From contig CAWCTF010000006.1 in the NCBI GenBank assembly GCA_963798435.1, forward strand, positions 186,001 through 250,000: a DNA stretch of 64,000 nt, written 5' to 3'. Below the pieces are notes generated by a model. It was given only the letters and a program-made list of their open reading frames with translations, did not search any database and was not told the DNA's origin. The position numbers were made by a program, and so were the translations under genes. Below, piece by piece: positions 53,275-62,398 of this stretch. Source of the DNA: JALHST01 sp963798435. Its GTDB lineage: Bacteria; Bacteroidota; Bacteroidia; Flavobacteriales; Flavobacteriaceae. How positions within the stretch are numbered: the stretch's first letter is position 1; each line of letters begins with the position of its first letter.

Positions 53275-54033
53275 ATGAACGATAAAATTAAAATATTCCT
53301 AGATTCGGATTTGCTTGAAAAGTATCTGCTAGGTAGCACAACACTGCAGGAGTCGCAGCAAGTTGAGCGCTATATTGCCATGTATCCCAAGGTGCGCGAA
53401 ACCTTTGACGAATTGCAGGAAAATTTAGAGGTTTTTGCCAAGATGCATGCCATAAAGACCCCAGAAGGATTAAGGGACAAGATTATCGCAAGGATAAAAG
53501 CCGAAAACCGAAACAGATTCAAATTCTTTAGGTATGCCATTGCCGCCAGTATTGCGGCCTTTATGTTTGCCGGAATTTCGTATTTCTTTTGGGACCAAAA
53601 TCAAAACCTGCAACAGGAAAATACCTTGGTTACCAATAAAATCAAGGATTTGGAGCAAAACATGCGGGATCAGTTAGAAGATGTACGCAATCAGTTTATT
53701 GTACTTAATAATCCACAGACAAAAAAATACACGCTTACGGGCAACAAAAAGGCGAAAGAACTGAAGGCGGTTGCCTATATCAACCCCGTAAAAAAACTTT
53801 CCTATATAAACGTTAGCAATTTGCCGCATCTTCCAGAAAACCAATGTTTTCAAATGTGGGCTGAAGTTAATGGGGAAATGGTAAATTTAGGTGTTATCAA
53901 GGAAGCATTCGGACAGGATAAATTATTGGCCTTGCCGTATGCCGATAACGCGATAGGATATATCACGATCGAGCCACAAGGGGGCAATGTTAGTCCGACT
54001 GTAGACAATATTGTAGCCGATATAAAGTATTAA
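53275..54033 (+). CDS. Anti-sigma factor, RskA-like (anti-sigma-K domain)
   Basis: 252 residues from ATG 53275; a GTG at 53239 would add 12 unconserved residues. The cytosolic N-terminal part (FLDSDLLEKYLLGSTTLQES) binds the sigma factor. One membrane span lies near residues 83-104 (FRYAIAASIAAFMFAGIS), followed by a coiled coil and a periplasmic RskA domain (PHLPENQCFQMWAEVNGE). It sequesters the ECF sigma factor encoded upstream until released by proteolysis. Confidence 0.9.
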   Translation: MNDKIKIFLDSDLLEKYLLGSTTLQESQQVERYIAMYPKVRETFDELQENLEVFAKMHAIKTPEGLRDKIIARIKAENRNRFKFFRYAIAASIAAFMFAGISYFFWDQNQNLQQENTLVTNKIKDLEQNMRDQLEDVRNQFIVLNNPQTKKYTLTGNKKAKELKAVAYINPVKKLSYINVSNLPHLPENQCFQMWAEVNGEMVNLGVIKEAFGQDKLLALPYADNAIGYITIEPQGGNVSPTVDNIVADIKY

Positions 54034-54059
54034 AGTCGGCACGTAATTAAAGAAGTTCT

Positions 54060-54095
54060 AAAGCCCTGGCCTCATTAGGTTGGGGCTTTATTTTG
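54060..54095 (+). terminator. Terminator of the sigma/anti-sigma operon
   Basis: Stem aaagccc / gggcttt, extended inward by G-U-rich pairs around tcatta, then ATTTTG. Confidence 0.7.
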
Positions 54096-54103
54096 TATAT
54101 TTG
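54096..54103 (+). promoter_or_regulatory. Putative -7 element of the small Cys-rich protein gene
   Basis: TATATTTG matches TAnnTTTG and lies 14 bp before the ATG at 54118, directly after the preceding terminator. Confidence 0.5.
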
Positions 54104-54117
54104 TATAAATTTTGATT

Positions 54118-54324
54118 ATGAAGTTGATTTTATTGACCATAGGAATTCTTGCCTTGGCGTTTGCAGGCATTGCCATAAAGATTTGGATAAAAAAAGACGG
54201 TAAATTCGCCGGAACTTGCGCAAGTCAAAGTCCGTTTTTAAATGCAGACGGTCAGGCCTGTGGTCTTTGTGGTAAATTACCTAGTGAACAAGACTGTAAA
54301 AAAGATACCCTTCAAAACGTGTGA
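54118..54324 (+). CDS. Small membrane protein with a cysteine-rich tail
   Basis: 68 residues: MKLILLTIGILALAFAGIAI (membrane anchor), IKIWIKKDGKFAGTCAS, then a tail with four cysteines (TCAS, ACGLCGK, QDCKK). CGLC looks like a redox or metal-binding pair. It is usually annotated only as a membrane or secreted protein in Flavobacteriaceae. The start is ATG 54118; a TTG six bases earlier is less likely. It lies 45 bp before the next sigma factor gene and could be co-transcribed with it. Confidence 0.8.
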   Translation: MKLILLTIGILALAFAGIAIKIWIKKDGKFAGTCASQSPFLNADGQACGLCGKLPSEQDCKKDTLQNV

Positions 54325-54369
54325 CCCGTTGCCCGCACCTTGCATTTTAATTTCGCAAACTTTTCAATA

Positions 54370-54927
54370 TTGGATAAAACGGATACCATCCCTGATATTA
54401 TAAAAAGAGCTAAATTGGGAAACCAAATTGCTTTTAGCACCTTACTTGATACCTTTTGGAATGATGTTTTCGGTTTTCAATTGAAACGTACAGAGAATGA
54501 AAATGATGCCGAAGATATTACGATCCAAACCTTTTCAAAGGCCTTCGATAAAATTAGCACCTATGACGATTCATATGAGTTTAAAACATGGTTGATCGCC
54601 ATATCGAAGAACATCCATGTAGACCTGATTCGCAAAAGAAAACGAAATGTACTGGATACCGACCAAAGAAATGAAGATGTAAAATCAGTTTTGGATGATG
54701 CGCCTACGGCCGAAGATCGTCTGATTATCGAACAAAACCTCGCAGAATTATTACACCATATAAAAAAATTGAAACCCCATTATCAAGAGGTTATTAATCT
54801 GCGTTATTTTCATGAATTGAGTTATGCGGCCATCGCACAAAAACTTAATGAACCTGTTAATAATATTAAGGTTAAGCTTTTAAGGGCCAAAAAATTATTG
54901 GCCGAATCGATCAAAGACAAGGGATGA
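54370..54927 (+). CDS. Second ECF sigma factor
   Basis: 185 residues from a TTG at 54370 (LDKTDTIPDIIKRAKLGNQI); an alternative TTG at 54340 adds 10 residues. No ATG is available at the 5' end, which implies weak translation. Region 2: ENDAEDITIQTFSKAFDKI and KTWLIAISKNIHVDLIRKR. Region 4: INLRYFHELSYAAIAQKLN and VKVKLLRAK-like NIKVKLLRAKKLL. No anti-sigma gene is adjacent. It belongs to the housekeeping-like group of Bacteroidota ECF factors. Confidence 0.9.
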   Translation: MDKTDTIPDIIKRAKLGNQIAFSTLLDTFWNDVFGFQLKRTENENDAEDITIQTFSKAFDKISTYDDSYEFKTWLIAISKNIHVDLIRKRKRNVLDTDQRNEDVKSVLDDAPTAEDRLIIEQNLAELLHHIKKLKPHYQEVINLRYFHELSYAAIAQKLNEPVNNIKVKLLRAKKLLAESIKDKG

Positions 54928-55010
54928 TATGCAATTTTTTGGGGGGATATGGGCTTTGGTATGCGAAGAATTCGTAAACATAGTACAACCCATTAAGCAG
55001 TGGGGTAGAT

Positions 55011-55277
55011 TTATTTCTTTTTTTTAAGCTCCCCCTCGACCAAATCGATATAGGCTTGCATTGCCTCTTCGCGTGTACTGTCTTTTACTTGGATCAAGGC
55101 GTTCGCCTTAAAGGCATTTATCAGTGGGATTTTACTATCAGGATTGCTAAAGTTCTTATTTGCGATTTTGTAATAGGCATAAAGTTTTAGCAAGAAATCG
55201 GCAGGCAGGGGCTTGGTATATTGGTTTACATATTCCACAGCCTCCCTAAAAGCACTATTTAATTGATCATTCGTCAT
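55011..55277 (-). CDS. Acyl-CoA-binding protein
   Basis: 88 residues from the ATG at 55277; an upstream start at 55304 lies well inside psd. The ACBP fold signatures are FREAVEYVNQYTKPLPADFL, LKLYAYYKIANKN (the ligand-site YxxYK) and STREEAMQAYIDLVE. It binds long-chain acyl-CoA in the cytosol. The start overlaps the psd stop by 11 bp and it is the last gene of the phospholipid operon. The GDxN motif of the family is replaced, and the central loop is longer. Confidence 0.9.
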   Translation of the reverse strand: MTNDQLNSAFREAVEYVNQYTKPLPADFLLKLYAYYKIANKNFSNPDSKIPLINAFKANALIQVKDSTREEAMQAYIDLVEGELKKKK

Positions 55278-55941
55278 GATCCCTTTCTTTGATAACTGCG
55301 GCAATACAGGTTTTGGCTCCCACTACTTTTTGGTTCAATTTGACCGCTATAGCCACATTAAGTGGCAAAAAGAGGTCGACCCTCGATCCAAATTTTATAA
55401 AACCGGCATCATCGCCTTGTTGCACATTTTCACCTTCCTCTGCATAGTTTACGATACGTCTTGCCGCCGCTCCTGCAATTTGTCGGTATAGAATATCACC
55501 GAATTTGGGCGTTTTTATCACCACCGTGGTACGTTCATTTTCCAAGCTCGACTTAGGGTGCCAAGCAACCAAATATTTTCCGGGATGGTATTTAGAATAA
55601 CGCACCTTCCCACTTATTGGATACCGTGTTACATGCACATTGATTGGCGACATAAAAATGGAGACTTGCCGTCTTGTGTCATTAAAATACTCGGTCTCAA
55701 GAACTTCCTCGATTACCACTACTTTGCCGTCAACAGGCGCAAGTATTTCGTCAAAACTTTTTAAAGGAATGCGTTTGGGGTTTCTAAAAAATTGAAGGAT
55801 CAATATCAAAATGGCGATGGCCAATCCTTGAAGCGACCAGCGTAGCCAAAGTATATCTAGATAAAATTGGGAAATAAGAATGCATGCGCCAACCAGTAAA
55901 AACGTTGTTAATATTATGGTCTGACCCTCTTTATGAAACAT
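55267..55941 (-). CDS. psd: Phosphatidylserine decarboxylase
   Basis: 224 residues, the short (archaeal-type) form. It makes phosphatidylethanolamine from phosphatidylserine. Self-cleavage occurs in GFIKFGSRVDLF, where the serine becomes the pyruvoyl group. ILAPVDGKVV and FMSPINVHVTRYPISG are typical. Two N-terminal membrane spans. It overlaps cdsA by 11 bp. Confidence 0.95.
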   Translation of the reverse strand: MFHKEGQTIILTTFLLVGACILISQFYLDILWLRWSLQGLAIAILILILQFFRNPKRIPLKSFDEILAPVDGKVVVIEEVLETEYFNDTRRQVSIFMSPINVHVTRYPISGKVRYSKYHPGKYLVAWHPKSSLENERTTVVIKTPKFGDILYRQIAGAAARRIVNYAEEGENVQQGDDAGFIKFGSRVDLFLPLNVAIAVKLNQKVVGAKTCIAAVIKERDHDE

Positions 55942-56734
55942 ATGCGAAAATAATTAATGTTAAATAGGCAAATGGTGCGGCGAACACAAGACTGTCTAGA
56001 CGATCCAACATCCCCCCATGACCTGGTAAAATGGCCCCGCTGTCTTTTACACCTGCGACCCTTTTTAACTTAGATTCCAATAGATCCCCTAAACTTCCTG
56101 TAACTATTATCACAAAGGCCAAGATCAACCATTGCAATAGGCTAATCGAGGTTTCCCAGTGTGCCATAATGTAGGCAGCTGCCATTGCAAAGATAAAACC
56201 ACCAACGGTTCCCTCAACTGTTTTTTTTGGAGAAATAGATGGATATAGTTTTGTATGACCCCAGTTACTTCCCACCAAATACGCAAACGAATCGTTTACC
56301 CAAATAAGAATGAAAATACCCATGATGAGCAATTGTGCAAATTCATTGTCTTTATAGGGGATCATGGTTAAGAAAATGAATCCTCCGCCAATATAGAAGA
56401 GTCCTACAACAAATTTTTGAAATGTATTCAAGTGGCTTATCTTCCTGCCAAAAAGAAAAATCATGAGGGCAAGGTCTACAACGATAGTCGGTATCAATAG
56501 CATCTCGATGATCCTTTGGTCGTGGATCACATAAATGAACAACCACCAAAGCCCTAAATACGCCGCAAAAATATAGTAGCCTTTTAGAACTACAAGCCGC
56601 TTGTATTCATAAATACATGCCAAACCAAAGGTCATAAATAAAAAATCAAAGGCATCTGAATTCAAGAAAACGGCAGATAATAATAAAATAATATAAACGG
56701 CCCCGGTCAATGAACGCCTTAAAATTTCCTTCAT
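55931..56734 (-). CDS. cdsA: Phosphatidate cytidylyltransferase
   Basis: 267 residues with about seven membrane spans. The signature is LLESKLKRVAGVKDSG then ILPGHGGMLDRLDSL. It makes CDP-diacylglycerol, the precursor that feeds phosphatidylserine synthase and then psd. It lies 1 bp after the LUD gene and overlaps psd. Confidence 0.96.
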   Translation of the reverse strand: MKEILRRSLTGAVYIILLLSAVFLNSDAFDFLFMTFGLACIYEYKRLVVLKGYYIFAAYLGLWWLFIYVIHDQRIIEMLLIPTIVVDLALMIFLFGRKISHLNTFQKFVVGLFYIGGGFIFLTMIPYKDNEFAQLLIMGIFILIWVNDSFAYLVGSNWGHTKLYPSISPKKTVEGTVGGFIFAMAAAYIMAHWETSISLLQWLILAFVIIVTGSLGDLLESKLKRVAGVKDSGAILPGHGGMLDRLDSLVFAAPFAYLTLIIFAYVS

Positions 56735-56735
56735 T

Positions 56736-57347
56736 CTATAAGTCTTCCAGAAGTAAAAGGTACAAATTTTTTGAGCTACTTCCGTATGTAAGGAAATCGT
56801 GCGTATTTTCGGTTGTTGGCAGAAAATGTTTTAGGGTAGTAATATTTGCAGGAATATTGTGACCATATTTTTTCTTGATGATCTTAAGACCTTCCCCTAT
56901 GGTTTCGACCAACTGGCTAGTGGTAGCAAATACGATGACATTTGCCGGCAATTCGTGAAGCTTTTTTTCCATTAGCTGATTGGAACAAACTAATATCGAG
57001 CCATTCTGGGCAATCAAATGCTCGCAGGTAGTAAAGAAAATCTCGCTATTTTTTGTCTTATGTGTAAATTTTAAATCTTCTTTGGCAAATTTCTGTTCCA
57101 GTCTTTGGTCTAAAATAAGGAAGGTTTGTTCCTGCCATGCATTTTCGGTAATAATATTCTGCAAGGCAATCGAAACTTCGGACATAGAATCACAATACAG
57201 AAATTTCCCGCCATTTTTTTTAAAATGAATTGTGAATTTCTCATCTACGGGAATATGAAGATCGGGCATATGAATCCCCCTGGTTTCCTTCGTTTCCTTG
57301 GAAACCTTTCTTTTACCACCTCCAAAAAGCTTGTCAAATAGCCCCAT
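56736..57347 (-). CDS. LUD domain protein (LutC-like)
   Basis: 203 residues. The LUD (lactate-utilisation) fold is supported by YCDSMSEVSIALQNIITENA, FFTTCEHLIAQNGSILVCSN and the C-terminal TYGSSSKNLYLLLLEDL. In Flavobacteriaceae this stand-alone copy lies between ftsH and cdsA, with no lutA/lutB nearby, so lactate use is not implied. Function is unknown. Confidence 0.85.
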   Translation of the reverse strand: MGLFDKLFGGGKRKVSKETKETRGIHMPDLHIPVDEKFTIHFKKNGGKFLYCDSMSEVSIALQNIITENAWQEQTFLILDQRLEQKFAKEDLKFTHKTKNSEIFFTTCEHLIAQNGSILVCSNQLMEKKLHELPANVIVFATTSQLVETIGEGLKIIKKKYGHNIPANITTLKHFLPTTENTHDFLTYGSSSKNLYLLLLEDL

Positions 57348-57404
57348 TGACTTTTAATAATGTTTTGATGGTGTCCTGCTGTTTATGGACAACGCTGAAT
57401 TTTC

Positions 57405-59423
57405 TTATTTATTTTCCTTTTTCTTTTTCACTTCTGGCACAACTTCCTCTGCGGCAACGACTTCCTCAATGACATCTCTTGGAATCTCTTGTCCTTTTTC
57501 ATCGAATTCCTTATCAAATGGTCTTCTCCCGAAGATTTTTTCGAGATCTTCCTTAAAGATGACTTCCTTCTCAAGTAATCGTTCGGCCAAGGTAATGAGT
57601 TTATCCTTATTAATACTCAAGACTTCGATGGCCCGTTTGTATTGCTCCTCGATCAACTTCGAAATTTCAACGTCGATCTTTCTAGCGGTTTCCTCGCTAT
57701 AAGGTTTTGAAAAACCATAATCGGTCTGTCCGGATGAATCGTAATAGGTGAGGTTTCCGATTTCATCATTCAGCCCATATACAGTGACCATGGCCCGCGC
57801 TTGCTTCGTCACTTTTTCGAGGTCACTTAAGGCCCCTGTCGAAATTTTATTGAAGATAACTTTTTCGGCCGCCCTACCACCCAATGTGGCGCACATTTCA
57901 TCTTGCATTTGCTCTGGGCGCACAATCAAGCGCTCTTCTGGTAAATACCATGCTGCGCCCAACGATTGTCCCCGTGGCACGATCGTCACTTTTACCAAGG
58001 GCGCCGCGTGCTCGAGCATCCAACTAACAGTGGCATGACCTGCCTCGTGATAGGCAATTGTGCGTTTTTCCCCAGGGGTTATTATTTTGTTCTTTTTCTC
58101 AAGCCCTCCAACAATTCGGTCTACTGCGTCAAGGAAATCTTGCTTATTGACCGCTTTTTTCTCTTTACGGGCAGCAATCAAGGCGGCCTCATTACAGACA
58201 TTCGCGATATCTGCCCCGGAAAATCCCGGTGTTTGTCTGGCCAAAAAGTCAAGATCCAATGTTTCGGCTGTTTTGATAGGCCTTAGATGTACTTCGAATA
58301 TTTCCTTACGTTCGCGAATGTCAGGAAGGTCGACATAAATTTGACGATCAAAACGTCCAGCACGCATAAGGGCCTTATCTAAGACATCGGCCCGGTTGGT
58401 AGCCGCCAATACGATTACATTGGTATTGGTGCCAAACCCATCCATTTCGGTCAGCAATTGATTGAGTGTATTCTCCCTTTCGTCATTGGAACCGGTGAAA
58501 TTATTTTTCCCCCTGGCCCTACCAATTGCATCGATTTCATCAATAAAGATAATCGACGGGGATTTATCCTTGGCCTGTTTGAACAGATCTCGAACCCTCG
58601 AGGCACCTACCCCTACGAACATCTCTACAAAATCAGATCCTGACAACGAGAAAAAAGGCACCTTTGCTTCCCCGGCAACCGCCTTGGCAAGCAGTGTCTT
58701 TCCTGTACCTGGAGGCCCGACCAACAGAGCTCCCTTCGGAATTTTACCCCCCAAAGAGGTGTATTTATCGGGATATTTTAAAAATTCTACGATTTCCTCA
58801 ACTTCTTCCTTGGCACCTTCGAGACCGGCAACGTCCTTAAAGGAGGTTCTTGTGTCGGTCTTTTCATCAAAAAGCTTCGCCTTCGACTTCCCGATATTAA
58901 ATATCTGACCTCCTGCGCCGCCGCCGCCGCCGCCCGACATCCTCCGCATAAGGTAGATCCAGATACCAATGATCAGGACAAAGGGAAGGATACTGAGTAG
59001 CATTTCCATAAAGATGTTCGACTCCTTATCGAATTCTACGATGGTATCGAGGTTGTTATCTTTTTTTATCTGGGTAATCTCATTTTGAAAGATCTGAAGA
59101 TCACCATAATCAAGCACGTATTGTGGAACCATTCCAGTACTAGGGATCAAGGGCTTGGCCGCAACGTCTTTGTGTACATCTTTTTTCAGTGCCTCGTCGG
59201 AAAGAAAAACCTTGGCCTGATTCGTGTTGGTAATGATCAATATCTTACTGATATCCCCATTTCGAAGATACTCCTGAAGCTCTGAAGTGGTTGTTTTTTT
59301 TGTATTGGTCAGATTGCTACTACTGAAAATTTGAAAACCAATCAATAGTATCGCGATCAAGCCATAGATCCACCATGAACTGAACTTAGGTTTCTTTGGG
59401 GTCGAATTGTTATCTTTTGCCAT
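57405..59423 (-). CDS. ftsH: ATP-dependent zinc metalloprotease FtsH
   Basis: 672 residues. Two membrane spans (~17-34 and ~143-163) flank the periplasmic domain. A glycine run (SGGGGGGAGG) precedes the AAA+ domain with Walker A GPPGTGKT near 236, Walker B IIFIDEIDAIGRARG and the second region of homology (ATNRADVLDKALMRAGRFDR). The zinc site is HEAGH near 457. It degrades membrane and short-lived cytosolic proteins. The C-terminal tail is K/E-rich. It lies 7 bp after rsfS. Confidence 0.97.
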   Translation of the reverse strand: MAKDNNSTPKKPKFSSWWIYGLIAILLIGFQIFSSSNLTNTKKTTTSELQEYLRNGDISKILIITNTNQAKVFLSDEALKKDVHKDVAAKPLIPSTGMVPQYVLDYGDLQIFQNEITQIKKDNNLDTIVEFDKESNIFMEMLLSILPFVLIIGIWIYLMRRMSGGGGGGAGGQIFNIGKSKAKLFDEKTDTRTSFKDVAGLEGAKEEVEEIVEFLKYPDKYTSLGGKIPKGALLVGPPGTGKTLLAKAVAGEAKVPFFSLSGSDFVEMFVGVGASRVRDLFKQAKDKSPSIIFIDEIDAIGRARGKNNFTGSNDERENTLNQLLTEMDGFGTNTNVIVLAATNRADVLDKALMRAGRFDRQIYVDLPDIRERKEIFEVHLRPIKTAETLDLDFLARQTPGFSGADIANVCNEAALIAARKEKKAVNKQDFLDAVDRIVGGLEKKNKIITPGEKRTIAYHEAGHATVSWMLEHAAPLVKVTIVPRGQSLGAAWYLPEERLIVRPEQMQDEMCATLGGRAAEKVIFNKISTGALSDLEKVTKQARAMVTVYGLNDEIGNLTYYDSSGQTDYGFSKPYSEETARKIDVEISKLIEEQYKRAIEVLSINKDKLITLAERLLEKEVIFKEDLEKIFGRRPFDKEFDEKGQEIPRDVIEEVVAAEEVVPEVKKKKENK

Positions 59424-59430
59424 TATTTTT

Positions 59431-59808
59431 TTATAAATTTATGCTACTTTCAACTTCGGTTACTTTGGCATCGCCCCAAAGACCTTCAATGTCATAATAT
59501 TCCCGAATGTGTTTTTGGAAGACATGAACGACCACATTTACGTAGTCCATCAGCACCCATTCGGCATTGTCTTGGCCCTCCACGTGCCAAGGTTTATCCT
59601 TGATTGTTTTGCTAACTGTTTTCTGGATGGATCCGACTATGGCGTTTACATGTGTGTTGGAAGTACCATTACAAATAATAAAGTAGTCGCAAACGGTATT
59701 TTCAATTGCCCTTAGATCGAGTAAACTAGTATGTTGACCTTTTACCTCTTCAATCCCTTGTATAATTAATGCAATTAACTCATCTGTGCTAGCTTTTCCC
59801 TTTTGCAT
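59431..59808 (-). CDS. rsfS: Ribosomal silencing factor
   Basis: 125 residues. RsfS binds ribosomal protein L14 and blocks subunit joining in nutrient limitation. CDYFIICNGTSNTHVNAIVG, WHVEGQDNAEWVLMDYVNVV and YYDIEGLWGDA are conserved. It starts the operon that continues into ftsH, LUD, cdsA, psd and ACBP. Confidence 0.95.
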   Translation of the reverse strand: MQKGKASTDELIALIIQGIEEVKGQHTSLLDLRAIENTVCDYFIICNGTSNTHVNAIVGSIQKTVSKTIKDKPWHVEGQDNAEWVLMDYVNVVVHVFQKHIREYYDIEGLWGDAKVTEVESSINL

Positions 59809-59827
59809 TCAAAAATTTTAGTTTTTA

Positions 59828-59835
59828 CAAAGTTA
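59828..59835 (-). promoter_or_regulatory. Putative -7 element of rsfS
   Basis: Minus-strand TAACTTTG matches TAnnTTTG, 20 bp before the rsfS ATG. It probably drives the whole downstream operon. Confidence 0.45.
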
Positions 59836-59901
59836 TTATTTTTTTGTTCTTTTAACCCTAGTTTTTAATATTAGATTCCATATCCAAATATTGGGCATTA
59901 C

Positions 59902-60633
59902 ATGCAAAGAATCAAACTTAATGCCACGGACTCAACAAATACCTACTTAAAAAATTTGATGGGCTCGACACGCCTTGAGGATTATACGGTCGTTGTTGCG
60001 GAAGAGCAGTTTAAAGGACGTGGCCAAATGAATGCTAATTGGCAATCTGAACGAGGTAAAAACCTAACTTTCAGTGTTTTAAAAAAAACAAAGAACGTAT
60101 CGGTTGCAGAACAATTTCTCATAAACATGTGCGTTTCCTTAGCCCTTTATGAGACCTTAAAAAGTCGACAGATTCCGGATATTTCAATAAAGTGGCCTAA
60201 CGACATTCTGTCAGGCTCTTCGAAGATATGCGGAATCCTAATCGAGAATGTGCTTTCCGGAACGCGCATTCAGGCGTCGATTATCGGAATCGGCCTAAAT
60301 GTGAACCAAGTTCATTTTACCGACCTCAAAAACGTATCATCCCTTCAACTTCTGATGGGTACTTATTTTGTGCTTGACGAATTATTGGAGGCGATTTTAA
60401 CTAACCTAAAGAACAAATTTTTAAATCTTACCGATGCCACAATTGATACAATTTGGCAGGAATATGAAAAAGTACTTTTCCGCAAAGACAAGCCATCTAC
60501 CTTCAAAAATTCGAATGGCAAACTTTTTATGGGGTTTATTCGTGGAGTTACCCATGAAGGAAAACTCAACGTTGAACTCGAAGATCATATTCTTCAAGAA
60601 TTTGCCTTAAAGGAAATACAACTGCTATATTAA
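59902..60633 (+). CDS. birA: Biotin--[acetyl-CoA-carboxylase] ligase
   Basis: 243 residues. Motifs: STNTYLKNL, the biotinyl-AMP loop FKGRGQMNANWQSERGKN, KWPNDIL and ILIENVLSG. It attaches biotin to acetyl-CoA carboxylase and similar carriers. The N-terminal helix-turn-helix is absent, so it is an enzyme only and not a repressor. It diverges from rsfS. Confidence 0.95.
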   Translation: MQRIKLNATDSTNTYLKNLMGSTRLEDYTVVVAEEQFKGRGQMNANWQSERGKNLTFSVLKKTKNVSVAEQFLINMCVSLALYETLKSRQIPDISIKWPNDILSGSSKICGILIENVLSGTRIQASIIGIGLNVNQVHFTDLKNVSSLQLLMGTYFVLDELLEAILTNLKNKFLNLTDATIDTIWQEYEKVLFRKDKPSTFKNSNGKLFMGFIRGVTHEGKLNVELEDHILQEFALKEIQLLY

Positions 60634-60746
60634 ATACAGGTTGCTTGAATCGCATTTTAAGGGGCCGGTCACAAATTAAAGAGGGCCTCATTTCGTACTG
60701 TTTCCCAATTCCTTGAAGTTGTAAACAAAAGCAAAAAAGACGTTCC

Positions 60747-61139
60747 CTAAATCTTTTCAAGATTTGCCGATAAGGTGGCCAAAAAGTTGGTGATGGGATT
60801 TTTGATCATCATGGCCATCATACTATTGAATTCACCTTGAAAGCTTAAAGTGACATCACTTTCATTTTCATTTAGGGCAACAATGTCAGCAGTGAGTGTA
60901 AAGGGTAATTTATCACTTGCAGCTCCCAGGATCACTTGGCTATATGGGGTTTGATCTTTTCTCTGTAAAACGATTTCCGGCATCCCCTTCAGGGCGAATA
61001 AAAATCGATTTTCATTTACTACCTCAAACTTTTCAATGTTTTCGGGCATTAATTTTTCAAAATTTTTAACATCGGTCAAAAAGGTGAAAACCTCGGTCGT
61101 ACTCTTACCGACTTTTTTTTTGGGAGTTTCTATGAACAT
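60747..61139 (-). CDS. SRPBCC-fold protein
   Basis: 130 residues: FIETPKKKVGKSTTEVFTFL, TDVKNFEKLMPENIEKFEVV, and FQGEFNSMMAMMIKNPITNF. This is a START/SRPBCC helix-grip fold that binds hydrophobic ligands. It lies 3 bp after pyrE, an arrangement conserved in Flavobacteriaceae. The ligand and role are unknown. Confidence 0.85.
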   Translation of the reverse strand: MFIETPKKKVGKSTTEVFTFLTDVKNFEKLMPENIEKFEVVNENRFLFALKGMPEIVLQRKDQTPYSQVILGAASDKLPFTLTADIVALNENESDVTLSFQGEFNSMMAMMIKNPITNFLATLSANLEKI

Positions 61140-61142
61140 TGT

Positions 61143-61784
61143 TTAGGGTTTCCATTGGGACGGATTTTTACGCCATTCCAGTAAGGTAGTTAATTGCTTT
61201 TCGTTGATATAGCCGGTTTCTGATGCTTGTTCTATCAAATGATCGTAATCGGACAAGGTATGCAGTTCTATTTTTTGTTTTTCAAAATTGGTTGAGGCCA
61301 CTTCAAAACCATAGCTAAAAATGGCCAGCATTCCTTTGATATTGGCGCCGGCGTCAGCAAGGGCATTCACGGCATTAAGACTGCTTTTGCCGGTACTAAT
61401 AAGGTCTTCTATCACGACTACATTCTGATCTTCTTCCAACTGGCCTTCAATTTGATTCTGTCGGCCATGCGATTTCGCTTCTGGCCGAACATAAATAAAA
61501 GGTAGACCCAAATAATCGGCGACCAAGATGCCTATTCCAATAGCGCCGGTGGCTACGCCAGCGATGATATCGGGTTTCCCATAAAGAATCTCGACTTGCT
61601 TTGCGATTTCCTCCCGAATATAGTTTCGAATGCTCGGGTAGGACAGTATTATCCTATTATCACAATAGATAGGAGATTTCCAACCGGAAGCCCATGTAAA
61701 AGGATTTTCGGGTTTCAACTTAATTGCATTAATTTGCAGCAGAAGCTCTGCTGTTTTTTTTGCGGTGTCCTTGTTTAAAACCAT
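61143..61784 (-). CDS. pyrE: Orotate phosphoribosyltransferase
   Basis: 213 residues from the ATG at 61784. The open frame extends to 61856, but that part overlaps the divergent Nudix gene, and MVLNKDTAKKTAELLLQINA is the family start. WASGWKSPIYCDNR and the PRPP loop VVVIEDLISTGKSSL are diagnostic. It converts orotate and PRPP to OMP in pyrimidine synthesis. Its -7 element ends 4 bp before the ATG. Confidence 0.95.
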   Translation of the reverse strand: MVLNKDTAKKTAELLLQINAIKLKPENPFTWASGWKSPIYCDNRIILSYPSIRNYIREEIAKQVEILYGKPDIIAGVATGAIGIGILVADYLGLPFIYVRPEAKSHGRQNQIEGQLEEDQNVVVIEDLISTGKSSLNAVNALADAGANIKGMLAIFSYGFEVASTNFEKQKIELHTLSDYDHLIEQASETGYINEKQLTTLLEWRKNPSQWKP

Positions 61785-61788
61785 GACG

Positions 61789-61796
61789 CAAATGTA
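61789..61796 (-). promoter_or_regulatory. Putative -7 element abutting the pyrE start
   Basis: Minus-strand TACATTTG matches TAnnTTTG and ends 4 bp before the pyrE ATG, within the first codons of the divergent Nudix gene. Transcription would start at about the ATG, so the transcript would be leaderless. Confidence 0.4.
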
Positions 61797-62379
61797 TAAA
61801 GTTTTTGTCAATGAATTGCCCCTGATTTTAACGAATAAGCTTTCGGAAACGGCCAATGGCGAGTATTTTCCTTTGAATCAGGAATCAATTCATGAAGCGA
61901 TACGGGTTTTGCTAAAGAAGAAAATGCCCGAAGCATATATCTATCATCCCAACCATGCCGAAATATTAAAGAAGTTCACTAAAAAAATTCCTTTGGAAGT
62001 GGCTGCAGGGGGTGTTGTTACCAATAAGGATGGAAAAGTGCTTTTTATTTATAGAAATGACAAATGGGACCTTCCTAAAGGAAGGTTGAAGAAAAAAGAG
62101 ACCCTGGAAGAATGTGCCATTCGGGAGGTTATGGAAGAAACCGGGGTACAAGGGCTGAAAATCGAAAATTTCTTAAAGACCACCTATCACGTTTTCAAGC
62201 GCAATGGTCGGCACAAATTAAAGGAGGTGCATTGGTATGCCATGAAAACGTCGTTCGACGGCATCTTAGTGCCCCAGAACAATGAAGGAATTATGCGTGT
62301 AAAATGGAAAGGGCCGGTCAAGATCCAGAAGGCCCTATTAAATTCGTACACTAATATTAAAATTCTTTTTGAAGAATGA
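61792..62379 (+). CDS. Nudix hydrolase
   Basis: 195 residues from the ATG at 61792 (7 bp from the divergent pyrE ATG); upstream in-frame starts lie inside pyrE. The Nudix box is intact: G-RLKKK-E-TLEECAI-RE-V-MEETG, preceded by AAGGVVTNKDGKVLFIYRN. Such enzymes hydrolyse nucleoside diphosphate-linked compounds; the substrate is not known. The N-terminal ~70 residues are a helical extension. Confidence 0.92.
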   Translation: MYKVFVNELPLILTNKLSETANGEYFPLNQESIHEAIRVLLKKKMPEAYIYHPNHAEILKKFTKKIPLEVAAGGVVTNKDGKVLFIYRNDKWDLPKGRLKKKETLEECAIREVMEETGVQGLKIENFLKTTYHVFKRNGRHKLKEVHWYAMKTSFDGILVPQNNEGIMRVKWKGPVKIQKALLNSYTNIKILFEE

Positions 62380-62398
62380 ACACGACCCAAGGATGGTT

